From: Metaruminococcus_A sp003150405
Lineage (GTDB): Bacteria > Bacillota > Clostridia > Oscillospirales > Ruminococcaceae
Reading direction: 5' to 3'
Assembly: GCA_902489745.1 (NCBI GenBank)
Contig: CABUBB010000003.1
Location: 124,001-188,000 of the forward strand
DNA: 64,000 nucleotides
The stretch's first letter is position 1, and every line of letters starts with the position of its first letter. Of the stretch, positions 23,145 to 31,164 are shown one piece after another. The notes under the pieces are model-generated. The model did not search any database, had not been told where the DNA came from, and saw only the letters and a list, made by a program, of their open reading frames with translations. The translations under genes were made by a program, and so were the position numbers.

Positions 23145-24020
23145 TCAGTTCTGCCCTTTATTCCGGTAGGCCTTGGGCGACATGCCGGTGTGACGTTTGA
23201 ACAGCTTGGCATAATGGCTTTGATCGGTAAAACTGAACCGTTCCGCGATGAGCTGGATGGGCTCGGCGGTGTATTGAAGAAAATATTTGGAGGCATCCAC
23301 CTTTTTGCGCACCACATACTGCATCGGCGTCAGACCGGATTCTTCTTTAAAACGGCGGCAGAAATAGTATTTGCTCATGTTGACCGCACCCGCCAGTTCA
23401 TCCAGAGCAACCGGCTCGCAGATATGCTCGCTGATGTAGCCGTCCACCCGGCCTAGGAAAAGTTCCCGCGGCACCACTGCAAGATTGTCCGGCCCATGCA
23501 TCTGCCGCCCCATAATGGCGAGAATTACCTCGTAAATTGTACTGGAAACGGTAAGTTCCGGGTGTTCTGCATGGCGGAGAAGCGTATCAAAGCACTCTGC
23601 AAAAAAAGGGTAGACTACTTCTGCATCAATTACAGCGGGAAAAGGGGACAGCTTTTGAAGCTCCGCCATCAAAGGCGGGCAGCCCTTGCCGTTTATATGC
23701 ATCCAAAGAATGGCACAAGGGTCCTTTTCATCGGCATAATATTCGTGAAACGGCTCCAGATGCAGAAGTATTCCCTGACCCCTGCCAAGTTTCAGACGCC
23801 GGCCATGCTGTTCCACGTGGAGCGTTCCTTCTGCAACCAGCATGATAATGTAATTGTTGAAATTTTCCCGCCGGATATGCAGCTCCGGGCCTTCCATCAG
23901 TCCAAGGGCGTCCGAAAAAAAGAGAAATTCCTGCGCAAAGCGGGACGGCGGGACAAACCGCCGAAATCCTCTAAACCGCTCCCAGTCTTCCATACCGTGC
24001 CCCCCAAAAAGCAACTTCAT
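23145..24020 (-). CDS. AraC family transcriptional regulator
   Basis: A 291-residue regulator with an N-terminal cupin-like sensing domain (about 45-130) and a C-terminal double helix-turn-helix (about 190-288). The C-terminal part has AVNMSKYYFCRRFKEESG and a late FTDQSHYAKLFKRHTGMSP, as is standard for AraC. It is divergent from the URO-D-like gene at 24166, so it probably controls that gene. A consensus promoter lies upstream at 24035-24063. Confidence 0.92.
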   Translation of the reverse strand: MKLLFGGHGMEDWERFRGFRRFVPPSRFAQEFLFFSDALGLMEGPELHIRRENFNNYIIMLVAEGTLHVEQHGRRLKLGRGQGILLHLEPFHEYYADEKDPCAILWMHINGKGCPPLMAELQKLSPFPAVIDAEVVYPFFAECFDTLLRHAEHPELTVSSTIYEVILAIMGRQMHGPDNLAVVPRELFLGRVDGYISEHICEPVALDELAGAVNMSKYYFCRRFKEESGLTPMQYVVRKKVDASKYFLQYTAEPIQLIAERFSFTDQSHYAKLFKRHTGMSPKAYRNKGQN

Positions 24021-24034
24021 ACCTTTTTCTTTTT

Positions 24035-24063
24035 ATTATAGGCAAATCAGGCAGTCTGGTCAA
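24035..24063 (-). promoter_or_regulatory. Promoter of the AraC gene
   Basis: On the minus strand TTGACC (24063-24058), 17-base spacer, TATAAT (24040-24035). Confidence 0.8.
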
Positions 24064-24165
24064 CCAAAAAACGCAATATTATACCAAAACAGGGCAAAAA
24101 AGCAAATATCTGTCCAACAGTATTTGTTTTATAATAGAGACAATATATGAGATAGGAGTGTTTTT

Positions 24166-25404
24166 ATGTTGGATGATATCCGAATCCTGCGTGAACTTGC
24201 AGGACGTTATGCCATTGCGGCGAATGACGACCGGAACTACCAGAACAAAATTTTGCATAAAGCGGTGAACGACCTGCATATGATCCGCCCGGTGGTGCTG
24301 ATCGACGAGCTGCCGTGGAACGAGCTCAACACCGACGGCGAGCTGGATCTGCACTGCACCGACCCCTATCTGCGCACCATTGAACAACGGATGCGCCAAA
24401 CCCTTTACCAATGGAATCATTTTCCGGCGGATATGATCATCCCGCCGTATTTTGGCATTGAAAAGGTATTCCATTCAGCGGGGATTGGTGTAGATGTTGT
24501 GGAGAATACGCTTAAGTCAGACGAAACCAACCATATTGTGGCGCATTCCTTCGTGGACCAGATGGAGGATGAATCCTTCCTGGAACGGCTCCACAACGAC
24601 ACCATTACCTATGACAAGGAAGAGTCGGAAAAGCGGTATGATTTGGTGGCCAATATCATTGGGGACATCATTCCGGTCAAGCTCACCGGCAACCGCTGGG
24701 TTTTTGACACCACCTGGGATGACATTGCTGAGTGGCACGGTGTAGAAAACCTGCTGATGGACCTCGCCATGCGGCCGGAATTCATGCATGCGGTCGCTTC
24801 CAAACTGACCGATATTTATCTGGATAAGGTACGCCAATTTGAAGAGCTCAACCTGTTTGAGGGCTACCAAGTGACGGTGCACAGCACCGCCGCGTACAGC
24901 GACGACCTGCCCTCCAAGAATTTTGACGGCGAACATTTCACCGCCAAAGACGTGTGGGGCCGCGGCGCGGCGCAGGTCTTTTCCTCGGTATCCCCGGCAA
25001 TGCGTGAGGAATTCGATATCCAGTACATGAAAAAGGCGATGGAACCGTTTGGCCTGGTTTATTACGGCTGCTGCGAACCGCTCCACAACATGATTGACAT
25101 TGTAGAGCAGATTCCGAACCTGCGGAAGATTACGGTTACCCCATGGGCGGATGTTGACGTAGCGGCGGAGAACATTGGAAAGAAATACGTCATGGCGAAC
25201 AAGCCAAGCCCGACCAATGTTGCCACTAAAGAACTGGACGAAGAGGTGGTCCGCAAGGAGCTGATGCGCACCATTGACGCCTGCTACCGCAATGGCACCT
25301 CCTGCGACATTGTGCTCAAGGACATCAGCACAGTTTCCTACAACCCGCAGAATCTGGTCAAGTGGGAAAAGATTGCAATGGAGCTTGTCAAAAATTACAA
25401 ATAA
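24166..25404 (+). CDS. Uroporphyrinogen decarboxylase-like (URO-D domain) protein
   Basis: A 412-residue protein of the URO-D superfamily, which also holds corrinoid-dependent methyltransferases (MtaA/CmuA type). Sequence hallmarks are weak but the length, HEWHG-like WDDIAEWHG block, YYGCCEPLHNMID and TVTPWADVDVAAENIG fit the long URO-D-like group of Clostridia that often demethylates or handles methylated substrates. Heme synthesis is unlikely, since no hem genes are near. TATAAT at 24130-24135 and AGGAG lie upstream. It is monocistronic, divergent from an AraC gene, and ends at a terminator. Confidence 0.82.
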   Translation: MLDDIRILRELAGRYAIAANDDRNYQNKILHKAVNDLHMIRPVVLIDELPWNELNTDGELDLHCTDPYLRTIEQRMRQTLYQWNHFPADMIIPPYFGIEKVFHSAGIGVDVVENTLKSDETNHIVAHSFVDQMEDESFLERLHNDTITYDKEESEKRYDLVANIIGDIIPVKLTGNRWVFDTTWDDIAEWHGVENLLMDLAMRPEFMHAVASKLTDIYLDKVRQFEELNLFEGYQVTVHSTAAYSDDLPSKNFDGEHFTAKDVWGRGAAQVFSSVSPAMREEFDIQYMKKAMEPFGLVYYGCCEPLHNMIDIVEQIPNLRKITVTPWADVDVAAENIGKKYVMANKPSPTNVATKELDEEVVRKELMRTIDACYRNGTSCDIVLKDISTVSYNPQNLVKWEKIAMELVKNYK

Positions 25405-25424
25405 CGCTTCTCTGCATACACACA

Positions 25425-25459
25425 AAAGAGCCGCAGGCACTGCCTGCGGTTTCTTTTTA
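25425..25459 (+). terminator. Terminator of the URO-D-like gene
   Basis: AGCCGCAGGCA and TGCCTGCGGTT pair with a one-base loop extension and are followed by TCTTTTTAT. Confidence 0.88.
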
Positions 25460-25606
25460 TGATTGGGCGATTGAGTGTTGGAGCCTTTGCTGGCAGCTTG
25501 GGCCATATTGAAGAGTTTACCCGCTGGAAAACCTGCCGGATTGCGGCTCTACGCTCCGTGTCCCAAAGTCTACGCACCGTTGAATGGCGGGGATTTGCGG
25601 CGTAGG

Positions 25607-25635
25607 TTGCACAAATGAAGCTTTATTGTTAAGAT
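25607..25635 (+). promoter_or_regulatory. Promoter of the membrane XRE gene
   Basis: TTGCAC (25607-25612), 17-base spacer, TAAGAT (25630-25635), 25 bases before the ATG at 25660. Confidence 0.6.
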
Positions 25636-25659
25636 GGGCTTGAAAGGATGTGGTAGCCG

Positions 25660-26646
25660 ATGCTGGAACCAATCAATCTTGGCCGCGCTATTGCCGAACA
25701 ACGTAAATTCTGCGGCATGACCCAAAAAGAGCTGGCCGAAAAGCTTTGCGTAACCGACAAAGCCATCTCCAAGTGGGAAACGGGGGCAGGTTATCCGGAT
25801 ATTACCATTCTGCCGGAACTATCACAGGCCCTTGCCATTTCCATTGACCACTTGATGGGAAACCCGCCGATGCCGGAGGAGCCCTGCGGCAGGCCATCTG
25901 CAAACGAGGGCGCTAATCCACATCCCCATCAATTCAATGTGGAAGCCGCCACTGCCTGTACGGATGGTTTCACTGCTGCTCCGGACGGAACCGGCGGCGC
26001 AGAGAAAAAGAGGGAAACCGTTCCAGAGAGGCCGGCTGCTCTGCTTCAAGCTGTTTGCAGCCGCAATACGGGCCTGGCGCCTTATCTGTTCCTGTGCGGG
26101 CTTTGCTTTTTTGCTTCGCTGTTGGTTTTTACCCTGGAAAGTGTGCAGTACAGCTCCCAAGGGATTTCCGGATATATTTTTCTGGCCGGTTTGCTTCTCT
26201 GTACCCTGTTGGCTCCCATGTTTCTTGCCAAACGGTACCGCCTTGTTAAGACATTTGGGCTGTTAACACCGATTCTTCCATTTGTAACGACTCTAATTGG
26301 GTGGCTGCCATCCGGAGAAAGCTGGATTTTCTTTAATCTTATCTTATTGTCTTATTGTTGGCTTTGCCTGTTTCTCTTTTGGCTTTTTCAAACCAAGCCC
26401 TACCTTCCACTCGCGGTCGGGTTGGCCCTGCTCCCCTTTGTCATGCAGTTTCTCCGCTGTCAAACGAAAGACCGTATGATTGGTTTATTGAACGTAGACG
26501 CCGTTTTTGCAGGTTATCTGTTTATCTGCCTGTCGTTGTCACTTGTCTGCCTCGGATTCGGTATCGCTGCCCGAAATGCGCATATCAAAAGCCGGTTTCA
26601 AAACGTTCTTCATACTTTGAAACAAAAAGCAGAGGGCCGGATGTAA
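25660..26646 (+). CDS. XRE family regulator with membrane domain
   Basis: A 328-residue protein. Residues 8-65 form a Cro/CI helix-turn-helix (GMTQKELAEKLCVTDKAISKWE). A low-complexity linker (about 75-140) joins it to six predicted membrane segments (about 150-315). Such DNA-binding proteins with a membrane tail are common in Clostridia and may sense envelope state. The stop codon lies in the loop of the terminator shared with the convergent XRE gene. The ligand and targets are unknown. Confidence 0.85.
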   Translation: MLEPINLGRAIAEQRKFCGMTQKELAEKLCVTDKAISKWETGAGYPDITILPELSQALAISIDHLMGNPPMPEEPCGRPSANEGANPHPHQFNVEAATACTDGFTAAPDGTGGAEKKRETVPERPAALLQAVCSRNTGLAPYLFLCGLCFFASLLVFTLESVQYSSQGISGYIFLAGLLLCTLLAPMFLAKRYRLVKTFGLLTPILPFVTTLIGWLPSGESWIFFNLILLSYCWLCLFLFWLFQTKPYLPLAVGLALLPFVMQFLRCQTKDRMIGLLNVDAVFAGYLFICLSLSLVCLGFGIAARNAHIKSRFQNVLHTLKQKAEGRM

Positions 26647-26667
26647 TATCCGGCCCTTCTTTTTATT
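26633..26667. terminator. Bidirectional terminator between convergent XRE genes
   Basis: AGGGCCGGAT, loop GTAAT, ATCCGGCCCT, then TCTTTTTATTC on the plus strand. The loop holds the plus-strand stop codon TAA. Confidence 0.85.
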
Positions 26668-27130
26668 CTTTTTCAGACAGCGCGCTGACAAGGCAATAAT
26701 ACACCGGCACCGTCAAAAAAACAAGCCAGCCAGGGTGCCACCACCCGCCGAGAAAGCCAAGCAGCAGGTAAACAACCGTCACCACAATCGGGTAGGGAAA
26801 AGCGGCCCAAAAGTTCAGCCTTCGTCTGGTTTTTTTGGAGCAACCGTGGCATTCTCTGGGAAAGCCGTCACATCCGGTGCAAGGATCCTCTCTACCCTCT
26901 GATTCCGCCTGAGGAGGCAGAACCTCCTCCTCAGTGGCAAGCAAGGCATCCAGACTAATGCCGTAAAGGCGGGCGAGCAGGATGAGATTGTCGGTATCCG
27001 GGCTTGCTTCGGCGCGTTCCCATTTGGAGACCGCCTGTCTGCTAATGCCGATTTTTGCGGCCAGTTCTTCCTGGGAAAGCCCATTTTCCTTCCGTAATTT
27101 CACAAGCCGGTTGGCAATTTCAATGTTCAT
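26663..27130 (-). CDS. XRE family regulator with Cys knuckle and membrane segments
   Basis: A 155-residue protein. Residues 6-62 are a Cro/CI helix-turn-helix (GLSQEELAAKIGISRQAVSKW). A C-x2-C-x6-C-x2-C group, CTGCDGFPRECHGC, at about 83-96 could bind zinc. Two hydrophobic segments close the protein (about 108-128 and 130-148). It faces the larger membrane XRE gene and shares its terminator. The design points to a sensor that couples DNA binding to the membrane; the signal is unknown. Confidence 0.85.
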   Translation of the reverse strand: MNIEIANRLVKLRKENGLSQEELAAKIGISRQAVSKWERAEASPDTDNLILLARLYGISLDALLATEEEVLPPQAESEGREDPCTGCDGFPRECHGCSKKTRRRLNFWAAFPYPIVVTVVYLLLGFLGGWWHPGWLVFLTVPVYYCLVSALSEKE

Positions 27131-27282
27131 TGTCCCAAGTCCTTTCTATTTTGGTTCATGGCACAATTATAACCGAAACTCCCCCAGTTGCGCTACCAAT
27201 TCTGCTTTTCAGGCCCGCAACTGTTGGTTGCGGGCACCAGCTTCAGAAATTGTACCGCATATTTCGCCTGACGCATTTGCGC

Positions 27283-28677
27283 TCAGCGTTCCAAATCGCT
27301 CAACAGTACCCAGGAATAAATAGATTTGAGCAGTGCTCGATCGCCGTCAATTTGAAGGATGGTATCCGACCGGCCTTTGACCCAATCCGGAATGGTCTGC
27401 CCGGTGGCATAACGGGCTGCGTTCTGCTTAATTTTCACCGTATCACCCACGGCAAACGGTGTTGGCGTTTCAGCAGACGGTTCCAAGTCGTTCAGCAGCA
27501 CCCAAGAATAGATGTTTTTGAGCAGCGCCCGGTTGCCGGAAATTTGCAGGATGGTGTCCGGCTGGCCTTTGACCCAGTCCGGAATGCCCTGCCCGGTGGC
27601 GTAATGGGTCGCGCTTGGTTTGACGGCGACCGTCTCACCTACCGTAAAGTCCGGTGACGGGGTTGGAGGAGGCGCGGATTCGTCGTCTGCCTGCTCCAAA
27701 TCGCTCAGATAAACCCAGGAATAAATGTTTTTCAGCAGTGCCTTGTCACCAGACACCTGGAGAATGGTGTCGGTGCGGTCTTTCACCCAATCCGGAATGC
27801 TCTGCCCGGTGGTATAGCGCACTGCGCTTTGCTTAATTTTGACACGGTCTCCCGGCCGGAACACCTGTGGTGTTTCTTCACCGGACGGGAGGACAATCCG
27901 CTGACCAACATAAATCAGGTTCGGGTTTTGAATACCGTTGAGCTGTGCCAGTACCTCCGCCGTTGTGCCAAACTGCTCAGCAATGCCGGAAAGGGTATCA
28001 CCCGGCTGAACAATGTAGACATGCTCCTCCGCCGGAGGCAATGGAGGTTCCGGTGTTTCGGCTTCCCCCAGATGATTAAACCCATTTTCCTTTATAATTT
28101 GAGGATAGTCTTTATAGGAAACATCACGGTCAACATTGCCGCTGACGCCATCTATCCGCCCCTGGCTGCTATACTGCCACATACCATAGCTTCCCGGGTA
28201 GGTCGGATTCTCGGTCCAGTTTGCAAGCCACAGGTCGTAACGGCTGAGCGCTTCTGCGTCCAAATAATTGTTGAGCCAGTTGGGGTTTGCATAAAGCATG
28301 GCATAATAACCCGCTTCCTCCACCGCCTGCAGAAAGACATTGGCAATTGCTGTGAGCGTTTCCCGGCCGAGCGGTGCAAGGGAAGCGTCCTCCAAATCCA
28401 ATGCTAATGGATATTCCAGTCTTTGTCCCTTCACCGTTCGGAGAAAAAACTCGGCTTCGGTTTTCGCCTCCTCAACCGACATCGCATAACAATAATGGTA
28501 AGCGCCGCAGGGCAGACCGCTTGCAGCCGCACCACTTATATTGGCTTTGAACCGGGGATCCTCACTGTCGCGTCCATAGCTTGCGCGCACCATGGCAAAC
28601 GCGACGCCGCTTGCAGCCACCCGCGGCCATTCAATTTCCCCCTGCCATTTCGAAACGTCAATTCCCTGTTTTTCCAT
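27283..28677 (-). CDS. GH25 endolysin with LysM and triple C-terminal repeat
   Basis: A 464-residue muramidase. The GH25 domain covers about 1-195 with QGIDVSKWQG (Asp7) and the catalytic pair in ALDLEDASL (Asp94, Glu96). A LysM module follows (YIVQPGDTLSGIAEQFG, about 233-278), then three tandem repeats of about 60 residues, each with YTTGQSIPDWVK- or YATGQ-type and YSWVLLSDLE-type ends. There is no signal peptide. The gene starts 20 bases inside the end of the holin gene (ATG 28677, AAGGAGG), so the pair is a lysis cassette. Confidence 0.93.
   Translation of the reverse strand: MEKQGIDVSKWQGEIEWPRVAASGVAFAMVRASYGRDSEDPRFKANISGAAASGLPCGAYHYCYAMSVEEAKTEAEFFLRTVKGQRLEYPLALDLEDASLAPLGRETLTAIANVFLQAVEEAGYYAMLYANPNWLNNYLDAEALSRYDLWLANWTENPTYPGSYGMWQYSSQGRIDGVSGNVDRDVSYKDYPQIIKENGFNHLGEAETPEPPLPPAEEHVYIVQPGDTLSGIAEQFGTTAEVLAQLNGIQNPNLIYVGQRIVLPSGEETPQVFRPGDRVKIKQSAVRYTTGQSIPDWVKDRTDTILQVSGDKALLKNIYSWVYLSDLEQADDESAPPPTPSPDFTVGETVAVKPSATHYATGQGIPDWVKGQPDTILQISGNRALLKNIYSWVLLNDLEPSAETPTPFAVGDTVKIKQNAARYATGQTIPDWVKGRSDTILQIDGDRALLKSIYSWVLLSDLER
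27289..27830 (-). repeat. Three tandem coding repeats in the endolysin
   Basis: Three copies of a unit of roughly 190 bases encode the same 60-residue module. Key shared residues are GD(T/R)VKIK, the IPDWVK box and the TILQ(V/I)-SG-ALLK box. The copies differ at silent and conservative positions, so the duplication is not recent. They probably bind the cell wall. Confidence 0.85.
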
Positions 28678-29098
28678 TGGAATCCTCCTTATCCGATTTG
28701 CCTGTTTCACCGCCACGCAGCTTTAAAAGCACCTGTTTAAAGCGTTCTGGAATTCGCATGCCCATTTGTGCAGCATGTTCCAAAATGGAGATGCATTCAT
28801 TTGCTACAAAGAATACAATCACCATTTCACGCAATGGTATATCCTTCTGCACAGCGGTCTGTACAGCCGAAGCTGCTGCCACAATAATAAAAACAACTAC
28901 TTTTTTTACAATGCCTTTATAGCCAATATCGCTGCAAAGTCTGTGCCGATAGATGGAGCAGAGCACGCCCATTAGGTAATCCAGACCAACAACGACGGTG
29001 AGGACAATCAGCATAGCGTCCCATCCGCCGAGCAGCCAGACAATAAATCCGCCTGCAAGCCCTATCCACAGCGATATTTGATGAAAAAACTGTTCCAT
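28658..29098 (-). CDS. Phage-type holin (toxin secretion/phage lysis family)
   Basis: A 146-residue membrane protein with about four hydrophobic segments. MLIVLTVVVGLDYLMGVLCS followed by SDIGYKGIVKKVVVFIIVA is characteristic of the phage holin 4/TcdE family, which forms pores that release endolysins or large toxins. It ends within the first codons of the GH25 endolysin. The ATG at 29098 has AAGGGGG upstream. No other phage genes are near, so it is either a prophage relic or a domesticated secretion/lysis unit. Confidence 0.9.
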   Translation of the reverse strand: MEQFFHQISLWIGLAGGFIVWLLGGWDAMLIVLTVVVGLDYLMGVLCSIYRHRLCSDIGYKGIVKKVVVFIIVAAASAVQTAVQKDIPLREMVIVFFVANECISILEHAAQMGMRIPERFKQVLLKLRGGETGKSDKEDSNGKTGN

Positions 29099-29181
29099 GG
29101 TTCCCCCTTCCATTCCGGTTTTTACCAGAAGGTGCGGGCAGTAATAGCATAACGCCCGGCACAGTACATCTTATGTCGCAA

Positions 29182-29254
29182 AACGGGGGGACTCCACAAA
29201 AAGGTTGTATACGAGATGGGAACAACCAACCGCGATGTTTTTTACATCCCCGTT
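29182..29254 (-). ncRNA. Possible structured leader upstream of the holin gene
   Basis: Three stems nest as a three-way junction: outer AACGGGG (29182-29188) with CCCCGTT (29248-29254); GGTTGT (29203-29208) with ACAACC (29222-29227); GATGT (29234-29238) with ACATC (29244-29248). The segment lies in the leader of the holin-endolysin unit. It matches no riboswitch class that I recognise, and no clear promoter was located for it. Confidence 0.4.
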
Positions 29255-29269
29255 ATTTTCTCCTCTAAT

Positions 29270-29306
29270 GAAAAAAAGAAGCTATGCCCTTTGGCACAGC
29301 TTCTTG
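29270..29306 (-). terminator. Terminator of the polysaccharide-fabD operon
   Basis: On the minus strand AGAAGCTGTGCC, loop AAAG, GGCATAGCTTCT, followed by TTTTTTT. It lies about 40 bases after the fabD stop. Confidence 0.92.
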
Positions 29307-29344
29307 CAAACCGATCACACGCAGTAAAAACGCTTTCGTCCGAC

Positions 29345-30268
29345 TTATTTTAACACGTCCAGGGCGGCCTGCAGCGTCGCTGCATTTTCTACCCGCAGGA
29401 TGACAGACCCTTTGCAGGTCTTTTTCACAAATCCAGAAAGGGTTTTCCCCGGGCCAATTTCCACAAAAGTATCCACGCCCTGTTCCTGCATCTTTAAAAG
29501 GGTTTTCTCCCAATAGACCGGCGCCATTGCCTGGCGAACCAGCTTTTGTTTCATTTGCTCCGGAGCGGTTTCCACTTCGGCATCCACATTCATGACCACC
29601 GGAACAGAAGGATCCGCAAAAACAAGTTCTGCAAATTCCTTCCGCAAAACCTCCGCCGCAGGAGCCATCCGCTCGGAATGGAACGGTGCGCTGGAGGCAA
29701 GGGGAATCATCTTGATCTTGCGTTCTGCGCCAATAGCTTTCAAAGCCTCCAGCGCAGCAGTATCGCCTGAAACGACAATCTGGCCCGGACAGTTGTAATT
29801 CGCACCTTTGACAAAGCCATCGACCTCACCGCAAAGGGCATCGACCTCTTCCGCAGTTTTGCCCATTACGGCAATCATACCGCCCTGTCCAACCGGAACA
29901 GCCGCCTGCATGGCATTGGCACGGATCTGAATAAGCCGGATTGCCTCCTCAAACGGAAGCACCCCCGCATAAACCAGCGCCGCATATTCACCAAGTGAAA
30001 AACCAGCAGTGATATCCGCTTTTACCCCATGGGCAAGCAGCGCCATCAACGCCGCCACATTTGCCGTAAGGACGCACGGCTGGGTATTTTCGGTGAGGTT
30101 CAGCTCCTCCTGTGTTCCCGAAAAGCAAAGTTCTGAAATGCTGCGGCCAAGCACGCGGTCTGCCGTTTCAAACACAGCCCTGCTTTCCGCACAGGTCTCA
30201 TAAAATTCTTTCATCATACCCGGATACTGAGAGCCCTGTCCGGAAAACAGAAATGCAACCTTTCCCAT
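29345..30268 (-). CDS. fabD: Malonyl CoA-acyl carrier protein transacylase
   Basis: A 307-residue FabD. The N-terminal FSGQGSQYPGM and the catalytic serine in GFSLGEY (Ser91) are clear; the usual GHSLG has Phe in place of His. The catalytic histidine is in SAPFHSERM. It moves malonyl groups from CoA to ACP for fatty acid synthesis in the cytosol. It lies 15 bases after the last glycosyltransferase gene with no terminator between, and is the last gene of that operon. No fabH, fabK, fabG or fabF is in the window, so its location apart from the fab cluster is unusual. Confidence 0.93.
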   Translation of the reverse strand: MGKVAFLFSGQGSQYPGMMKEFYETCAESRAVFETADRVLGRSISELCFSGTQEELNLTENTQPCVLTANVAALMALLAHGVKADITAGFSLGEYAALVYAGVLPFEEAIRLIQIRANAMQAAVPVGQGGMIAVMGKTAEEVDALCGEVDGFVKGANYNCPGQIVVSGDTAALEALKAIGAERKIKMIPLASSAPFHSERMAPAAEVLRKEFAELVFADPSVPVVMNVDAEVETAPEQMKQKLVRQAMAPVYWEKTLLKMQEQGVDTFVEIGPGKTLSGFVKKTCKGSVILRVENAATLQAALDVLK

Positions 30269-30283
30269 TGTAATACCTCCTGG

Positions 30284-31138
30284 TTAACCTTTCTTCCGCC
30301 GCAGCATTGCAAAATGATACTTGGCCCAGATGCCGAGATACACTGCCGCAGTGACAAAAATAGAATACTTTTTTTGGTAATGTTTGCGGTAAAACAGCTT
30401 CATGGCGTTGTGAAAGTGAAAAATAATGTCCTTTGACTTACCCTTAAGCCCGCTTTCCCCTTTGAGATGGACAATCTGCGCGTCCGCATAATAAACGACC
30501 TTATAGCCGCGCTGTTTCACGCGATAACAAAGATCAACATCCTCGCCGTACATGAAGAAATCCTCATCAAAACCTCCCAGCTCATTGAACAAATGATGGG
30601 GCATCATTAAATATGCGCCGGAAACACAATCGGTCTCCGAGGTTTGATCCTCCGGGAGAAAGGTCTGGTGGTAAGCGCCGTATTTTCTGGATTCCGGGTG
30701 CTTTTGATCCAGTCCCAGAAAATAGTAAAGCGAAGCGGCCGGCGTTGGAAACCCGCGGCGGCAGCCGGCGTCAAACTGGCCGCTGGCAAGATAGGTACGG
30801 ATGCCGAGTACTCCAACGTCTTCGTGCCTCCGAATGTATGCAGCCGATTCATCGATTGCCTGTTCACCGGCAATGGTATCCGAATTCAAAAACAACAGAT
30901 ACTTTCCCTGTGCCTGTCCCGCTCCCAGATTGCAGGCATGCCCAAAGCCATGGTTCTCTACCCGCTCCAATACCGTTACATGGGGGTCAGAAGACCGAAA
31001 ATACTCGCCGGAGTCGTTTGAATTATCCACTACAACAATTTCGTAGGCGGTTTTCCGCACGGTCCGCAGAACCGATTCAACTGTTTGCTCGGTCAGCGCC
31101 CTTGTATTGTGGTTAATGATGATAATGGATAACTCCAC
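30284..31138 (-). CDS. Glycosyltransferase family 2, rhamnosyltransferase-like
   Basis: A 284-residue GT2 enzyme. VELSIIIINHNTR opens the GT-A fold, FLNSDT holds the metal-binding position, and FDEDFFMYGEDVDLCYR is the acceptor-side motif common in rhamnosyltransferases of the RfbF/WbbL group. The start is the GTG at 31138 with AGGAGG ten bases upstream; the longer frame to 31213 lacks support. A hydrophobic stretch near the C terminus may attach it to the inner face of the membrane. Confidence 0.9.
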   Translation of the reverse strand: MELSIIIINHNTRALTEQTVESVLRTVRKTAYEIVVVDNSNDSGEYFRSSDPHVTVLERVENHGFGHACNLGAGQAQGKYLLFLNSDTIAGEQAIDESAAYIRRHEDVGVLGIRTYLASGQFDAGCRRGFPTPAASLYYFLGLDQKHPESRKYGAYHQTFLPEDQTSETDCVSGAYLMMPHHLFNELGGFDEDFFMYGEDVDLCYRVKQRGYKVVYYADAQIVHLKGESGLKGKSKDIIFHFHNAMKLFYRKHYQKKYSIFVTAAVYLGIWAKYHFAMLRRKKG

Positions 31139-31164
31139 CGGTTTATAACCTCCTGCTGTTTTAC

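Noticed and set aside
23073..23456. Plus-strand frame with a perfect AAAAGGAGGAT ribosome-like site
   Set aside because: Most of it runs antisense through the DNA-binding half of the AraC gene, and its sequence looks random. The site is probably chance.
24517..25506. A 329-codon minus-strand frame
   Set aside because: It is antisense to the URO-D-like gene and has no recognisable domain or ribosome site.
27283..29098. A complete prophage around the holin-endolysin pair
   Set aside because: No integrase, capsid, tail, terminase or attachment repeats are visible on either side.
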